Shown piece by piece: positions 1 through 7,837 of a stretch of DNA of 64,000 bases. The stretch spans positions 27,860 to 91,859 of the forward strand of contig NZ_WSEN01000001.1 in assembly GCF_009758255.1 (NCBI RefSeq), in the 5' to 3' direction. Under the pieces are notes generated by a model. It was not told where the DNA came from. It did no database searches and saw nothing but the letters and a program-made list of their open reading frames with translations. Within the stretch, counting starts at the first letter, position 1. Each line of letters starts with the position of its first letter. The position numbers and the translations under genes are program-made. The stretch is from Microbacterium sp. MAH-37 (GTDB taxonomy: Bacteria > Actinomycetota > Actinomycetes > Actinomycetales > Microbacteriaceae).

Positions 1-1212
1 GTCGACCAGGCGCTCGAGCACCGTGGCCTGCCCGCGCTGGTAGACCGTGAGGTCGGGGCGCTCCAGGATGAACCGCTCGTGCAGGAACTTCAGCACCGCG
101 ACCTCGTGCCAGGCGCTGCGGTCGAGGCTGACATGCCCGGATCGGATGTCGGGATGCCGGTGCACCTCGACGGAGGACTGCAGCCGGGCGATCCATTCCG
201 TCGTGAACCGGGCGAGCGCGCGCTCGGTGGCGAGCGACCCGTCGAACGGCTCGGAGAGCAGCCCGTCGATCACCTCGGCCTTGACCCGGGCGACGGCCTC
301 GCTGAACGCGTCGGCGTCCGCGATCCAGGCATCCTTCTCGGCCAGCCGCCGCCAGAGCAGCTCCAGCGAGTGCCCGGGAGTGCGGGCGTCGGCGCGCAGC
401 GTCGTCGTGTCGAGCGTGCGCAGCAGGGCGAGATCGCGATGCCAGCCGCGGAACTCCGCCGACAGCGTCACGGCGTTCAGCAGGCCCGCGCGGTAGAAGT
501 CGTCCAGGTCGTGCAGCGAGTAGGCGATGTCGTCGGAGAGGTCCATGATCGAGCACTCGACGGTCTGCTGGCCGCGCTCGATCAGCGGGTAGGCGGACAG
601 CGCCGCGCGGGCGTCCTCTTCGTCGATCGCGTAGAAGTTGAACTTGCCCCCGCCGCCGCGCCGTGGACCGCCCTCGCCGCGCAGCCACGGGTACTTCAGC
701 ACGGCGGCGCGCACCGCGGCGGTGAGGTTGAGGCCGACGCCGGGCCGGTCGTGCTCGTCGAGGCGGGTGATGATGCGGAACGTCTGCGCGTTGCCCTCGA
801 AGCCCTCCGCCAGGCCGAAACGACTGCGCGCCAGCCGGTCGAGGGTCTGCTCGCCGAGGTGGCCGAACGGCGGATGCCCGAGATCGTGCGCGGCGGCGGC
901 TGCCTGCACGACGACCGGGTGCGCGCCGCCGAGCTCGGCCGTCGTACCTCCGGCCTCATCGTCTCGAGTGGACAGGTGCGTGGCGATCGCGCGGGCGACG
1001 GCGGCGACCTTGATGGAGTGCGTGAGGCGGTTGTGCACGGCGAGCCCTGCGCCGGTCTGCGAGATCACCTGCGTGACGGCCGACAGTCGCGAGTAGTACG
1101 GCGAGAACCGGATGCGCTCGACGTCGACGCGGAACTGCGGATGCCCCTCGGTGAGCTGGAACTCGTCGAGCGTCTCGGGCGCGCGTCGCGCCTCGCGCGG
1201 ATCTTCCGTCAT
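1..1212 (-). CDS. dgt: Deoxyguanosinetriphosphate triphosphohydrolase-like HD protein (3' end outside window)
   Basis: Hydrolyses dNTPs (typically dGTP) to deoxynucleoside and triphosphate in the cytoplasm. The first 404 codons are visible and open to the window edge, so the C-terminus is missing. Family signatures seen: RIRFSPYYSRLSAVTQV near residue 33, VHNRLTHSIKVA, the HD metal pair in HDLGHPPFGH (H109/D110), EGFEGNAQTF, and SIMDLSDDIAYSLHDLDDF. The chosen start is the ATG at 1212 (MTEDPREARR). The gene is divergent from the two-component system at 1429, with about 216 bp between them. In actinobacteria dgt usually sits upstream of dnaG, which would lie outside the window. The family is clear; nucleotide specificity is not visible. 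Confidence 0.93.
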   Translation of the reverse strand, partial: MTEDPREARRAPETLDEFQLTEGHPQFRVDVERIRFSPYYSRLSAVTQVISQTGAGLAVHNRLTHSIKVAAVARAIATHLSTRDDEAGGTTAELGGAHPVVVQAAAAAHDLGHPPFGHLGEQTLDRLARSRFGLAEGFEGNAQTFRIITRLDEHDRPGVGLNLTAAVRAAVLKYPWLRGEGGPRRGGGGKFNFYAIDEEDARAALSAYPLIERGQQTVECSIMDLSDDIAYSLHDLDDFYRAGLLNAVTLSAEFRGWHRDLALLRTLDTTTLRADARTPGHSLELLWRRLAEKDAWIADADAFSEAVARVKAEVIDGLLSEPFDGSLATERALARFTTEWIARLQSSVEVHRHPDIRSGHVSLDRSAWHEVAVLKFLHERFILERPDLTVYQRGQATVLERLVD

Positions 1213-1349
1213 CCGCCCAGTGTGGCACGCGTGCTCGGCTCCGCCGCCGTGCGAGACGGGGTCGCCACAGCGAGACTTCCTCGTCGGCACGACACACCCG
1301 CCGGACGCGGCCGTGTCATGCGGAAGGTGAAGTCTCGCACCGGGGCGCC

Positions 1350-1373
1350 GACGTACTCCCGCGGGAGTACGTC
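1350..1373. promoter_or_regulatory. Perfect 24-bp palindrome, candidate operator of the two-component system
   Basis: The left half is GACGTACTCCCG and the right half is its exact complement, with no spacer. It is centred about 55 bp upstream of the TAGCAT -10 box of the histidine kinase gene, a typical place for an activator or autoregulator. The 8-mer GTACTCCC recurs at 3272-3279, just after the response-regulator gene, and its complement GGGAGTAC is at 53562-53569. Binding by the adjacent regulator is inferred. Confidence 0.55.
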
Positions 1374-1416
1374 GCGTGACGTCCGAGGCAGGATGCCGCC
1401 CCGCGGCGCGCGCGAT

Positions 1417-1422
1417 TAGCAT
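1417..1422 (+). promoter_or_regulatory. -10 box TAGCAT, leaderless promoter of the histidine kinase
   Basis: TAGCAT ends 6 nt before the ATG at 1429 and no Shine-Dalgarno precedes the ATG, so the transcript probably starts at or next to the start codon. Confidence 0.5.
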
Positions 1423-1428
1423 CGGATC

Positions 1429-2616
1429 ATGTCGGACACGCAGCACGTCGCCCCCTTCGGGGACGGCGCCGGCTGGGGGCCGCCGCCCCGCATCGCACAG
1501 CGGATGCGGCTGATCGGACCGGTCGTGCTGAGCCTGCTGATCCAGGTGCCGGCGGCGCTGTGGATGACGGTGCGCGCTGGGCATCACGGGCCGCCCGGGC
1601 TTCTCACACTGCATCTCGCGCTCGCGATCGCCGGCCCGCTGGCGCTGCTCGCGGCTCGTCGGTTCCCCGGGCCGACCGTCGCCGTCGTCACCGCGTTCGC
1701 ACTGACCGACTTGCTGACGACTCCCGTGCCAGGGCCGCCGTACATCGCTCTGGCCTTCGCGGTCGTCGGCGCGGTCGCGCGCGGCGCGATGGTTTGGGCC
1801 GCGGTCTCGATCGGGATCGGGTGGGCGGCGGCGCTGCTGATCGGCACTCTGATCGACCGGCTCTGGTTCCCCGGCGCGATCGTCGCGGTCACGATCGCGC
1901 TCGCTGCGTGTTTCGCGATCGGCGCGATGCTGCGCACGCGCGGCGCCCGTCGCGCCGCGATGCAGGCCGAGGCGCGGCGCCGGCAGCAGAGTGCGGAGGA
2001 GCGCGAGCGGGTGCGCATCGCGCGTGAGCTGCACGACGTGCTGGGGCACGCGCTGTCCCAGATGAACGTGCAGGCCAGTGTCGGGCTGCATCTGTTCGAC
2101 AAGGACCCCGAGCAGGCACGGGCCGCACTGCAGAACGTGAAGAACACGTCGAAGCTCGCTCTGGAGGAGGTGCGCGGCGTGCTCGGTGTGTTGCGCGACG
2201 GCGAGGCTCCGCTGGTGCCGCAGGCCGAGCTCGCCGAGCTGCCGCGGCTGATCGCGGGACTGACGACACCGGGGCTCGACGTCGAACTCGACGACCGGCT
2301 GGGCACGAGCGCACCGAGCAGGGCCGCGCAGTTCGCCGCCTACCGGATCGTGCAGGAGGCGCTGACCAACATCGTGCGGCACTCCGGCGCCGCACATGCA
2401 CGGGTCGTGCTGGAGCGACACGGCGAGCGGCTGGTCGTCACGGTGTCCGATGACGGGCGCGGCTTCGGCGGCGCCGACCCGGTGGACGCCGGGCACGGCG
2501 GCGTGCTCGGGATGCGCGAGCGTGCGGGGCTGCTCGGCGGCAGCATCCGATTCGAGGACGGCACGGACGGCGGCGCCGTGGTCGTCGCCGAGCTGCCGTG
2601 GGGGAGGGCGTCATGA
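1429..2616 (+). CDS. NarL-type sensor histidine kinase (HisKA_3)
   Basis: Membrane sensor kinase of 395 aa. About five hydrophobic segments fill residues 25-165. A short charged coiled stretch follows, then the HisKA_3 phosphoacceptor region (ARELHDVLGHALSQM, H202) and an HATPase_c domain with ALTNIVRHSG, DDGRGFGG and GMRERAGLLGG. The stop overlaps the response-regulator start by 4 bp (ATGA), so the two are co-translated. No extracytoplasmic sensor domain is visible, which suggests a signal sensed within or at the membrane. The ligand cannot be told. The domain order is that of LiaS/DesK-like actinobacterial kinases. Confidence 0.93.
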   Translation: MSDTQHVAPFGDGAGWGPPPRIAQRMRLIGPVVLSLLIQVPAALWMTVRAGHHGPPGLLTLHLALAIAGPLALLAARRFPGPTVAVVTAFALTDLLTTPVPGPPYIALAFAVVGAVARGAMVWAAVSIGIGWAAALLIGTLIDRLWFPGAIVAVTIALAACFAIGAMLRTRGARRAAMQAEARRRQQSAEERERVRIARELHDVLGHALSQMNVQASVGLHLFDKDPEQARAALQNVKNTSKLALEEVRGVLGVLRDGEAPLVPQAELAELPRLIAGLTTPGLDVELDDRLGTSAPSRAAQFAAYRIVQEALTNIVRHSGAAHARVVLERHGERLVVTVSDDGRGFGGADPVDAGHGGVLGMRERAGLLGGSIRFEDGTDGGAVVVAELPWGRAS

Positions 2617-3272
2617 TCCGCGTCGCGCTGGCCGACGACCAGCTGCTCGTGCGCGCGGGGTTCCGCGCGCTGCTGGACGCCGAGGACGACATCGAGGTCG
2701 TCGCCGAGGCATCCGGCGGTGAGGAACTGCTCGCCCGCATCCACGAGACCCCGGTGGACGTGGTGCTGATGGACATCCGGATGCCGGCCGGCGACGGCCT
2801 CTGGGCGACGGAGCAGATCGCCGCCGATCCCGCGCTCGGCGCGGTGCACGTCGTGATCGTGACGACCTTCGAGCTGGACGAGTACGTGGCGCGCGCGGTG
2901 CGCGCCGGCGCCGCGGGGTTCCTCGTGAAGGACACCGAGCCGGCCGACCTCGTTCGCGCGGTGCGCGCCGTCGCCGAGGGCGAGGCGCTGCTCTCGCCCG
3001 GCGTCACGCGGCGGCTGCTGGATCGGCTGGCGATCGGGCTCCGAGAGCCGGATGCCGGAGCGCTGGACGTGCTCACGGAACGGGAGCGCGAGGTGCTGCG
3101 GCTGGTCGGCCTCGGGCGTACGAACGACGAGATCGCCGCCGAGCTCTTCCTCAGCCCGCTGACCGCGAAGACCCACGTGTCCCGCATCCTTTCGAAGCTG
3201 CAGGCCCGAGACAGGGTGCACCTCGTGGTGATCGCCTACGAGACCGGGCTGGTCGCGCCGGGCTGGCAGTAG
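2613..3272 (+). CDS. LuxR/NarL-family response regulator
   Basis: Cytoplasmic DNA-binding regulator of 219 aa, partner of the kinase just upstream. The N-terminal receiver has acidic residues D8/D9, phosphoacceptor D54 in LMDIRMP and K104-region FLVKDTEP. The C-terminal LuxR helix-turn-helix spans about residues 150-215 (LTEREREVLRLVGLGRTNDE). The start at 2613 is chosen because MIRVALADD begins the receiver fold, GGGGAGGG precedes it, and it gives the ATGA overlap with the kinase. A GTG 15 bp upstream would add only five residues. Likely autoregulates through the 24-bp palindrome at 1350 (inference). Confidence 0.93.
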   Translation: MIRVALADDQLLVRAGFRALLDAEDDIEVVAEASGGEELLARIHETPVDVVLMDIRMPAGDGLWATEQIAADPALGAVHVVIVTTFELDEYVARAVRAGAAGFLVKDTEPADLVRAVRAVAEGEALLSPGVTRRLLDRLAIGLREPDAGALDVLTEREREVLRLVGLGRTNDEIAAELFLSPLTAKTHVSRILSKLQARDRVHLVVIAYETGLVAPGWQ

Positions 3273-3387
3273 TACTCCCCGCGGCGTAGGCGAGCTCACT
3301 CCCTGGGGCGGATTCACTCGAAGCCTCCGATCACGAGGCTGGATCCATCGGTCGAGATGCGGCCGATCGGATCGAAGGAAGGGCATC

Positions 3388-3699
3388 ATGCTCGCAACAT
3401 CGGCGGCCGTCGCCGCACACGCAGGCGTCTGGGGCGGGGCTCCGTTCTGGCCGTTCTTCTTCATCGGGCCGGTGATGTTCCTCATCATCGTCGGCCTGCT
3501 CATCACGCTCATCGTCCGCCGCCGTCGCTACTGGGGCGGCCCCTGGCAGGCCGCGCCCGGCGGGCACGCGCCGTGGGCGCAGGCGCAGGGACGCAGCGCC
3601 GAGCAGATCCTCGCCGACCGCTTCGCCAAGGGCGACGTCGACGAGACCGAGTACCGCGCCCGCCTGGAGGTGCTGAGGGCCAACCGCCCGGAGGCCTGA
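3388..3699 (+). CDS. Small membrane protein with SHOCT domain
   Basis: This 103-aa protein has an alanine-rich start, one transmembrane segment (about residues 18-45) followed by RRRRYW, and a C-terminal short SHOCT domain (AEQILADRFAKGDVDETEYR). A good Shine-Dalgarno (GAAGGAAGGG) lies before the ATG. It follows the two-component pair on the same strand, after a 115-bp gap that carries a half-copy of the palindrome motif, so it may be a target of that system (inference). SHOCT proteins are common in Gram-positive envelopes and have no defined biochemical role. Confidence 0.85.
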   Translation: MLATSAAVAAHAGVWGGAPFWPFFFIGPVMFLIIVGLLITLIVRRRRYWGGPWQAAPGGHAPWAQAQGRSAEQILADRFAKGDVDETEYRARLEVLRANRPEA

Positions 3700-3710
3700 G
3701 CAGCAGACAG

Positions 3711-3753
3711 CGGATGCCGCTCCCGAGAGTTCTCGGGGACGGCATCCGTTCTT
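3711..3753. terminator. Rho-independent terminator after the SHOCT gene
   Basis: CGGATGCCG and CGGCATCCG pair around an inner CCCGAG-AGTT-CTCGGG hairpin, followed by TTCTTTT. It lies between convergent genes (SHOCT gene and HNH nuclease gene), so it may serve both. The inner core is shared with the terminator at 5538. Confidence 0.75.
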
Positions 3754-3754
3754 T

Positions 3755-4510
3755 TCAGCGGACCGGAACCGGCTCGGCAGGGCAGGTTCCGAGCACCCGT
3801 GCGACGGCGTCGTGCTCCGCCGGCGTCACCCACAGGCCGTAGCGGGTCTTCACCGCGACCTGGCGGGCGACGTACGCGCAGCGGAAGTCCCTGTTCTTCG
3901 GCAGCCACGTCGCCGCGTCGCCGTCCCGCTTCTGAGAGTTCGCGGCGCCGTCCACGGCGAGCAGGTTGAGGGGATCGTTGGCGAACGCCGTCCGCCGCTC
4001 CGGGGTCAGCGACTGCGCGCCCTTCTGCCATGCGTCGCTCAGGGCGACGACGTGGTCGATCTGCACCAGCTCCGAGGTGCCCTGGCCGCGGACGAAGGCG
4101 ATCGTCGTGCCGGTGTACGGATCGTGGAGCGTGCCCGCGGTGACCCTGCAGCGGCCGTCACGAACGGGGTCGGCGAGTTGAACACCGAGGACGTCGTTGC
4201 GCGTGTCGCATCCGTTGTGGTCGACGTCGTGCCAGCGGGGGCCGAACTGTGCCCGGTCGTAGCCGGTCTTCGCGGCGCGGCCCTTGACGGGGAGAGCGGC
4301 GAGCAGATCGAGGGCGGTGCCGGGTGCCGCGGTGGGCGCAGGGGGCGAGGGCTGGGCGGCGGCCGGCGCGGTCGGCGCAGGAGCGGCATCCGTCGTCTGG
4401 TCGAGGAGTCCGGAGGCGAGCCCGGCGACGAGCAGAAGCACGATCACGACGACGCTGACGACGCCCGAGGTTCGGCCGGACCGGCTTCCCTGCGTCGTCC
4501 GTCTGCCCAT
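3755..4510 (-). CDS. Membrane-anchored or secreted HNH nuclease (DUF1524 type)
   Basis: This 251-aa protein has a basic N-terminus (MGRRTTQGSRSGRTS), one hydrophobic segment (about residues 17-40) acting as signal or anchor, a Pro/Ala-rich linker, then an extracellular HNH domain. Seen: WHDVDHNGCDTRNDVL, the catalytic-type VQIDHVVALSDAWQKGA, NDPLNLLAVDGAANSQK, and a C-terminal RFRCAYV-like Cys pair. This is the DUF1524/GmrSD-C-like fold common in secreted actinobacterial nucleases. The start at 4510 is chosen because longer frames run into the promoter of the divergent gene. Likely role: degrading extracellular nucleic acid. Substrate unproven. Confidence 0.85.
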   Translation of the reverse strand: MGRRTTQGSRSGRTSGVVSVVVIVLLLVAGLASGLLDQTTDAAPAPTAPAAAQPSPPAPTAAPGTALDLLAALPVKGRAAKTGYDRAQFGPRWHDVDHNGCDTRNDVLGVQLADPVRDGRCRVTAGTLHDPYTGTTIAFVRGQGTSELVQIDHVVALSDAWQKGAQSLTPERRTAFANDPLNLLAVDGAANSQKRDGDAATWLPKNRDFRCAYVARQVAVKTRYGLWVTPAEHDAVARVLGTCPAEPVPVR

Positions 4511-4616
4511 CCGCTCCAGCCTATTCGTCCGGCCTCCCGCCCTGGCGCCGGCACCTCCGGCGGCATACGATGCTCGCGTCAGACGTTGTGTCAGGTGACG
4601 GACGAAAGGACGGAAC

Positions 4617-5519
4617 GTGGAGAACATGCAGAAGGTGGCGGTGCTCGGCACCGGGGTGCTCGGATCGCAGATCATCATGCAGGCCGCCTATCACGGCAAG
4701 GACGTGACGGCGTACGACATCTCGGATGAGATCCTCGCCAAGCTGCCGGCGCGGTGGGAGTGGATGCGCGGGCACTATCGCACCGACCTTCCCGACTTCA
4801 GTGACGAGAAGTTCGACGCGGCGATCGGCCGCATCAGCACCACGACGGTGCTCGCCGACGCGGTCGGCGATGCGGATGTCGTCGTCGAGGCCGTCCCCGA
4901 GAACCTCGAGCTGAAGAAGAAGGTGTGGGCGCAGGTCGGTGAGGCAGCTCCTGCCGGGGCGATCTTCGCGACCAACACCTCGTCGCTCATGCCGAGCACC
5001 TTCGCCGACGCGACCGGGCGCCCGGATCGGCTCGCCACGCTGCACTTCGCGAACATGGTCTGGCGTGCGAACACGGGCGAGGTGATGGGGCACCCGGGAA
5101 CGGATCCCGCGGTGATGGACGCCCTGGTCGAGTTCGCGACCCAGATCGGCCTGGTGCCCTACCGGGTGCGGAAGGAATCGCCCGGCTACCTGCTGAACGG
5201 TCTGCTCATCCCGTTCCTCGACGCCGGCGCACGGCTGTACGTGAACGGCATCGGCTCGGTCGACGACATCGACGGCATCTGGCGCAAGGCGACGGGTTCA
5301 CCGCAGGGACCGTTCGAGATCTACGACGTGGTCGGCTTCAACGTCGCCTACAACATCCAGGCGAACAACCCGCAGCCCAGCCCGTTCATCGAGGTGCTCA
5401 AGCGCGGCATCGACAACGGCAAGACCGGCATCGCCGACGGCGAGGGCTTCTACACCTACGACGCCGAGGGCAGGAAGACCGGCGTCTCGCCGCAGTTCCC
5501 CGAGGCCTGGGGCGACTGA
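4617..5519 (+). CDS. 3-hydroxyacyl-CoA dehydrogenase-like oxidoreductase
   Basis: NAD-dependent 3-hydroxyacyl-CoA (or 3-hydroxybutyryl-CoA) dehydrogenase family, cytoplasmic, 300 aa. The N-terminal Rossmann fold has VLGTGVLGSQ (residues 9-18). The catalytic region shows VVEAVPENLELKKK, FATNTSSL and LHFANMVWR; the last replaces the usual HFFNP, so substrate may differ from standard beta-oxidation enzymes. The C-terminal helical domain starts near ESPGYLLN. The GTG start at 4617 has GAAAGGA 7 nt upstream. It stands alone, ended by a strong terminator, and is divergent from the HNH gene. Confidence 0.87.
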   Translation: MENMQKVAVLGTGVLGSQIIMQAAYHGKDVTAYDISDEILAKLPARWEWMRGHYRTDLPDFSDEKFDAAIGRISTTTVLADAVGDADVVVEAVPENLELKKKVWAQVGEAAPAGAIFATNTSSLMPSTFADATGRPDRLATLHFANMVWRANTGEVMGHPGTDPAVMDALVEFATQIGLVPYRVRKESPGYLLNGLLIPFLDAGARLYVNGIGSVDDIDGIWRKATGSPQGPFEIYDVVGFNVAYNIQANNPQPSPFIEVLKRGIDNGKTGIADGEGFYTYDAEGRKTGVSPQFPEAWGD

Positions 5520-5537
5520 GCGGGCTCTTCACCCTGG

Positions 5538-5575
5538 CGGATGCGGCTCCCGAGAGTTCTCGGGAGCCGCATCCG
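5538..5575. terminator. Rho-independent terminator, 17-bp stem
   Basis: CGGATGCGGCTCCCGAG pairs perfectly with CTCGGGAGCCGCATCCG around an AGTT loop, followed by TCCTT. It ends the dehydrogenase gene. The hairpin tip CCCGAGAGTTCTCGGG is identical to that of the terminator at 3711. Confidence 0.75.
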
Positions 5576-5603
5576 TCCTTCGGCGATCGGGGTAGTCGCT
5601 GTA

Positions 5604-5617
5604 AAGCTATTTAGCTT
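5604..5617. promoter_or_regulatory. Inverted repeat AAGCTA-TT-TAGCTT, candidate ArsR operator
   Basis: A perfect 6-bp inverted repeat with a 2-bp spacer, in an AT-rich patch of a GC-rich genome. It sits just upstream of the TATATT -10 box (5624) of the ArsR gene, where a repressor would block RNA polymerase. The autoregulator role is inferred. Confidence 0.5.
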
Positions 5618-5623
5618 GAGTGC

Positions 5624-5629
5624 TATATT
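5624..5629 (+). promoter_or_regulatory. -10 box TATATT, leaderless promoter of the arsR-like gene
   Basis: The box ends 6 nt before the ATG at 5636. No Shine-Dalgarno is present. Confidence 0.5.
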
Positions 5630-5635
5630 GCGAAC

Positions 5636-5977
5636 ATGAGCGATGAGGTGAACAGCGTCTTCGAGGCGCTCGCGCATCCGACGAGACGGCAGATCCTGCA
5701 GGATCTGAAGGACGGCGAACAGGCCGCGGGCGAGATCGCGGCGCGGTTCGCCGTGAGCGGGCCGACGATCTCGCGGCATCTGCGCATCCTCCGCGGTGCC
5801 GGCCTGATCAGCGAGCGGCGTGACGCGAACCGCATCCTCTATTCGCTCGCCGAGGAGCGCCTCGCGCTGTCGGTCGGAGATTTCCTCTCCACTGTCTGCC
5901 CAGAGCAGATCGTGCTGCGCGAGGTGCGGCGTCGGCGAAGCCCGGCATCCGGTGAACCGGCGGCGGTGTCACCATGA
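5636..5977 (+). CDS. ArsR-family winged-helix repressor
   Basis: This 113-aa DNA-binding repressor has a winged helix over residues 5-85: FEALAHPTRRQILQDLKDGE, then the recognition region FAVSGPTISRHLRILRGAGL and the wing RRDANRILYSL. No conserved metal-binding Cys cluster is visible. This points to a non-metal ArsR of the SdpR/YczG type that often pairs with SRPBCC or DUF2071 proteins. It overlaps the DUF2071 gene by 4 bp (ATGA) and so forms a two-gene operon, probably autorepressed at 5604-5617. Confidence 0.9.
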   Translation: MSDEVNSVFEALAHPTRRQILQDLKDGEQAAGEIAARFAVSGPTISRHLRILRGAGLISERRDANRILYSLAEERLALSVGDFLSTVCPEQIVLREVRRRRSPASGEPAAVSP

Positions 5978-6741
5978 CCGTGGTGCGCGGGGTCCGGGCG
6001 CATCTGCGCCGTCGGCTGCTGGTCAGTTACCGGGTCGACCCGGAGGTCGCGCGGGCGATCGTGCCGGCGCCGTTGCGCCCGCAGCTGGTGGCAGGTCACG
6101 CGCTCGGCGGGTTCTGCGTGCTGGGCCTCGACGCGATCCGGCCCGCGCGGATGCCGGGATCGCTCGGCCTGCGCTCGGAGAACACCGCGCACCGCATGGC
6201 GGTCGAGTGGGATGAAGACGGCCAGACGCGTACCGGCGTGTACATCCTCGAGCGCCACAGCACGGCGTGGCACGCGGTGCTTCTCGGCGGCAGAGTGTTC
6301 CCCGGCGTGCACCGGCACGCGCGATTCACGATCGACGAGAGCGGGGACCGGTACGCGCTGACGATGGATGCCGGAGACGCGCACCTCGCGGCCGACGTCG
6401 AGGTCGGTGGCGAGTGGGAGAGCGACTTCTTCCCCACAGTCCAGGCTGCTTCGGACTTCTACCGATCCGGACGGATCGGCTGGTCGCGCGGGACGGACGG
6501 CAGCACTCTGGAAGCCGTCGCGCTCGCCGCGGACGGTTGGGTCGTCGAACCGGCCCGGGTCCACAGCGTGCACTCCTCGGTCTTCGAATCGCTGCCGCCT
6601 GGGTCGGCTGTGCTGGACCACGTCGTGGTCATGCGCGATCTGCCGATCCGGATGGATGCCTCCTGGCCGGCGGATGCTCGCGGCGTGCCGCGCAGAGCAT
6701 CCGTCCGGTCGACGGGGACGCTCAGAGATCCCACTCCATGA
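5974..6741 (+). CDS. DUF2071 (YqjF-like) protein
   Basis: This 255-aa soluble protein belongs to the DUF2071/YqjF family, whose fold resembles acetoacetate decarboxylase. Seen: LVSYRVDPEVARAIVPAPLR near the N-terminus (the family's 'Val-Asp-Pro-x-x-hydrophobic' start), VAGHALGGFCVLGL, and a C-terminal VHSVHSSVFE. Reaction unknown. It is translationally coupled to the ArsR regulator. Its last 20 bp overlap the 3' end of the convergent gene at 6722. Confidence 0.75.
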   Translation: MTVVRGVRAHLRRRLLVSYRVDPEVARAIVPAPLRPQLVAGHALGGFCVLGLDAIRPARMPGSLGLRSENTAHRMAVEWDEDGQTRTGVYILERHSTAWHAVLLGGRVFPGVHRHARFTIDESGDRYALTMDAGDAHLAADVEVGGEWESDFFPTVQAASDFYRSGRIGWSRGTDGSTLEAVALAADGWVVEPARVHSVHSSVFESLPPGSAVLDHVVVMRDLPIRMDASWPADARGVPRRASVRSTGTLRDPTP

Positions 6742-6991
6742 ACTGAGGAGAAAAAGGCTCAGCGCTGGTGCCTGCCGCCGCACGTATGCGGATGGTGACG
6801 TGAGTCTGCGGCGTGATCAGTTCACTCACCCGCATGCCTCCTCGTACGACCAGTTCGACGAAGCGCGCAGGAGAGTTCGCGGCCGCTTCGATCCTTCTCT
6901 TCAGATCCTCGATGTCCTGTCCGCGTTCGAGGACGAAGGTGGTGCCGTCGATGGACACCTCGGTCTGCGTCTCGAATACTGCCTCGTCCAT
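6722..6991 (-). CDS. Hypothetical small protein
   Basis: An 89-aa protein I do not recognise. It is predicted as a beta-alpha-beta mini-fold: FETQTEVSIDGTTFVLERG, a helix EDLKRRIEAAANSPARF, then two strands FVELVVRG and THVTIRIRAA. This resembles the 'YHYP-like' small Microbacterium proteins whose strand-helix-strand may bind a partner. No signal peptide or membrane segment. Convergent with the DUF2071 gene and divergent from the DUF7882 gene at 7093, which also encodes a small protein of unknown role. Confidence 0.6.
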   Translation of the reverse strand: MDEAVFETQTEVSIDGTTFVLERGQDIEDLKRRIEAAANSPARFVELVVRGGMRVSELITPQTHVTIRIRAAAGTSAEPFSPQFMEWDL

Positions 6992-7092
6992 ACCAGGACT
7001 CTCACGCCGGTTCAGTACACAGCAAATGGGGTTGAAAGACTCGGAAGATTCTGGAAGCGCTTCAGATCGTGGGGATCGTTCTATGGTTCAGT

Positions 7093-7404
7093 ATGGGCAG
7101 GCTCAAGTACGACGGAACTTCGGGACCGATCACCGTTGACGACGTGACTCTGGCGCACGTCAAAGTCGTCATAGCGACGAAGCTCCGCAGGCAGGAGAGC
7201 TTCATGATGACGTGGTTGCATCCGGAAGGTGAACCCGACGCCCGCATCACCATCTGGATCCACCCGGCCATCCCCCTGCAGTTCGGTTTCGACCGGTCCG
7301 AGATCCCTCAGTTGAGCACCACCCGGATCAAGGCGATGATGGCGCGGCTCAATGCGACGGGCGAGCTCAATCTGAATCTGCTCGAGGACGACGCCGACGC
7401 CTGA
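7093..7404 (+). CDS. DUF7882-type small protein
   Basis: This 103-aa cytoplasmic protein begins MGRLKYDG, a start typical of a Microbacteriaceae-restricted family: a predicted beta sheet (TSGPITVDDVTLAHVKVVIA) followed by a longer helical part with ISQ-like IPLQFGFDRSEIPQ. The start is placed at 7093 rather than the upstream ATG because MGRLxYD is the conserved N-terminus. A TATGGT box lies 5 nt upstream (7082-7087), suggesting a near-leaderless transcript. Function unknown. Confidence 0.8.
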   Translation: MGRLKYDGTSGPITVDDVTLAHVKVVIATKLRRQESFMMTWLHPEGEPDARITIWIHPAIPLQFGFDRSEIPQLSTTRIKAMMARLNATGELNLNLLEDDADA

Positions 7405-7447
7405 CCGTTCTTCTGCTGCGGTGGCAGCCGGGTCATCTGGGCACTGT

Positions 7448-7618
7448 TCAGCCGCCTGACGGGTTCTCGAGCGGCTTGCCGTTCTCGCCGGTCGTCTCCT
7501 CGTCGAGCACCTTCCGCTGCTTGTACTGCTCGTCGGGTTCCTCCGGCGCCCCGCCCGAGGCGACATCCGCCTGCTCGTCGGGGCCCGGGGTGCCCTGCGT
7601 GTTCGTCGGGTCACTCAT
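7448..7618 (-). CDS. Small acidic disordered protein
   Basis: A 56-aa hydrophilic protein rich in Gly, Pro, Glu and Asp (MSDPTNTQGTPGPDEQ to GKPLENPSGG), without a predicted fold. The ATG at 7618 is preceded by AAGGAGAG with good spacing, which supports real translation. An in-frame longer start further upstream lacks such a site. Possibly a stress- or starvation-type small protein; no family recognised. Confidence 0.6.
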   Translation of the reverse strand: MSDPTNTQGTPGPDEQADVASGGAPEEPDEQYKQRKVLDEETTGENGKPLENPSGG

Positions 7619-7837
7619 GCTCTCTCCTTTGCTCGGTCCGAGGACCGTAAGCGCGGGAGTCAGCACAAGGGAGGGGGTTGACTGCAGCGGCTGGGGTTCC
7701 GACACTGCGGTTGGTGCGCTCCCGCTCAACGCGCGGATCGCCTCAGAGCATCCACCGAAGCCGATGCAGAGGCCGGCGGACCTTTCTCACGCCTGAAAGC
7801 CTGGTTCGGGGTATCCGTCAGGTGGTGGACTGGTGTC

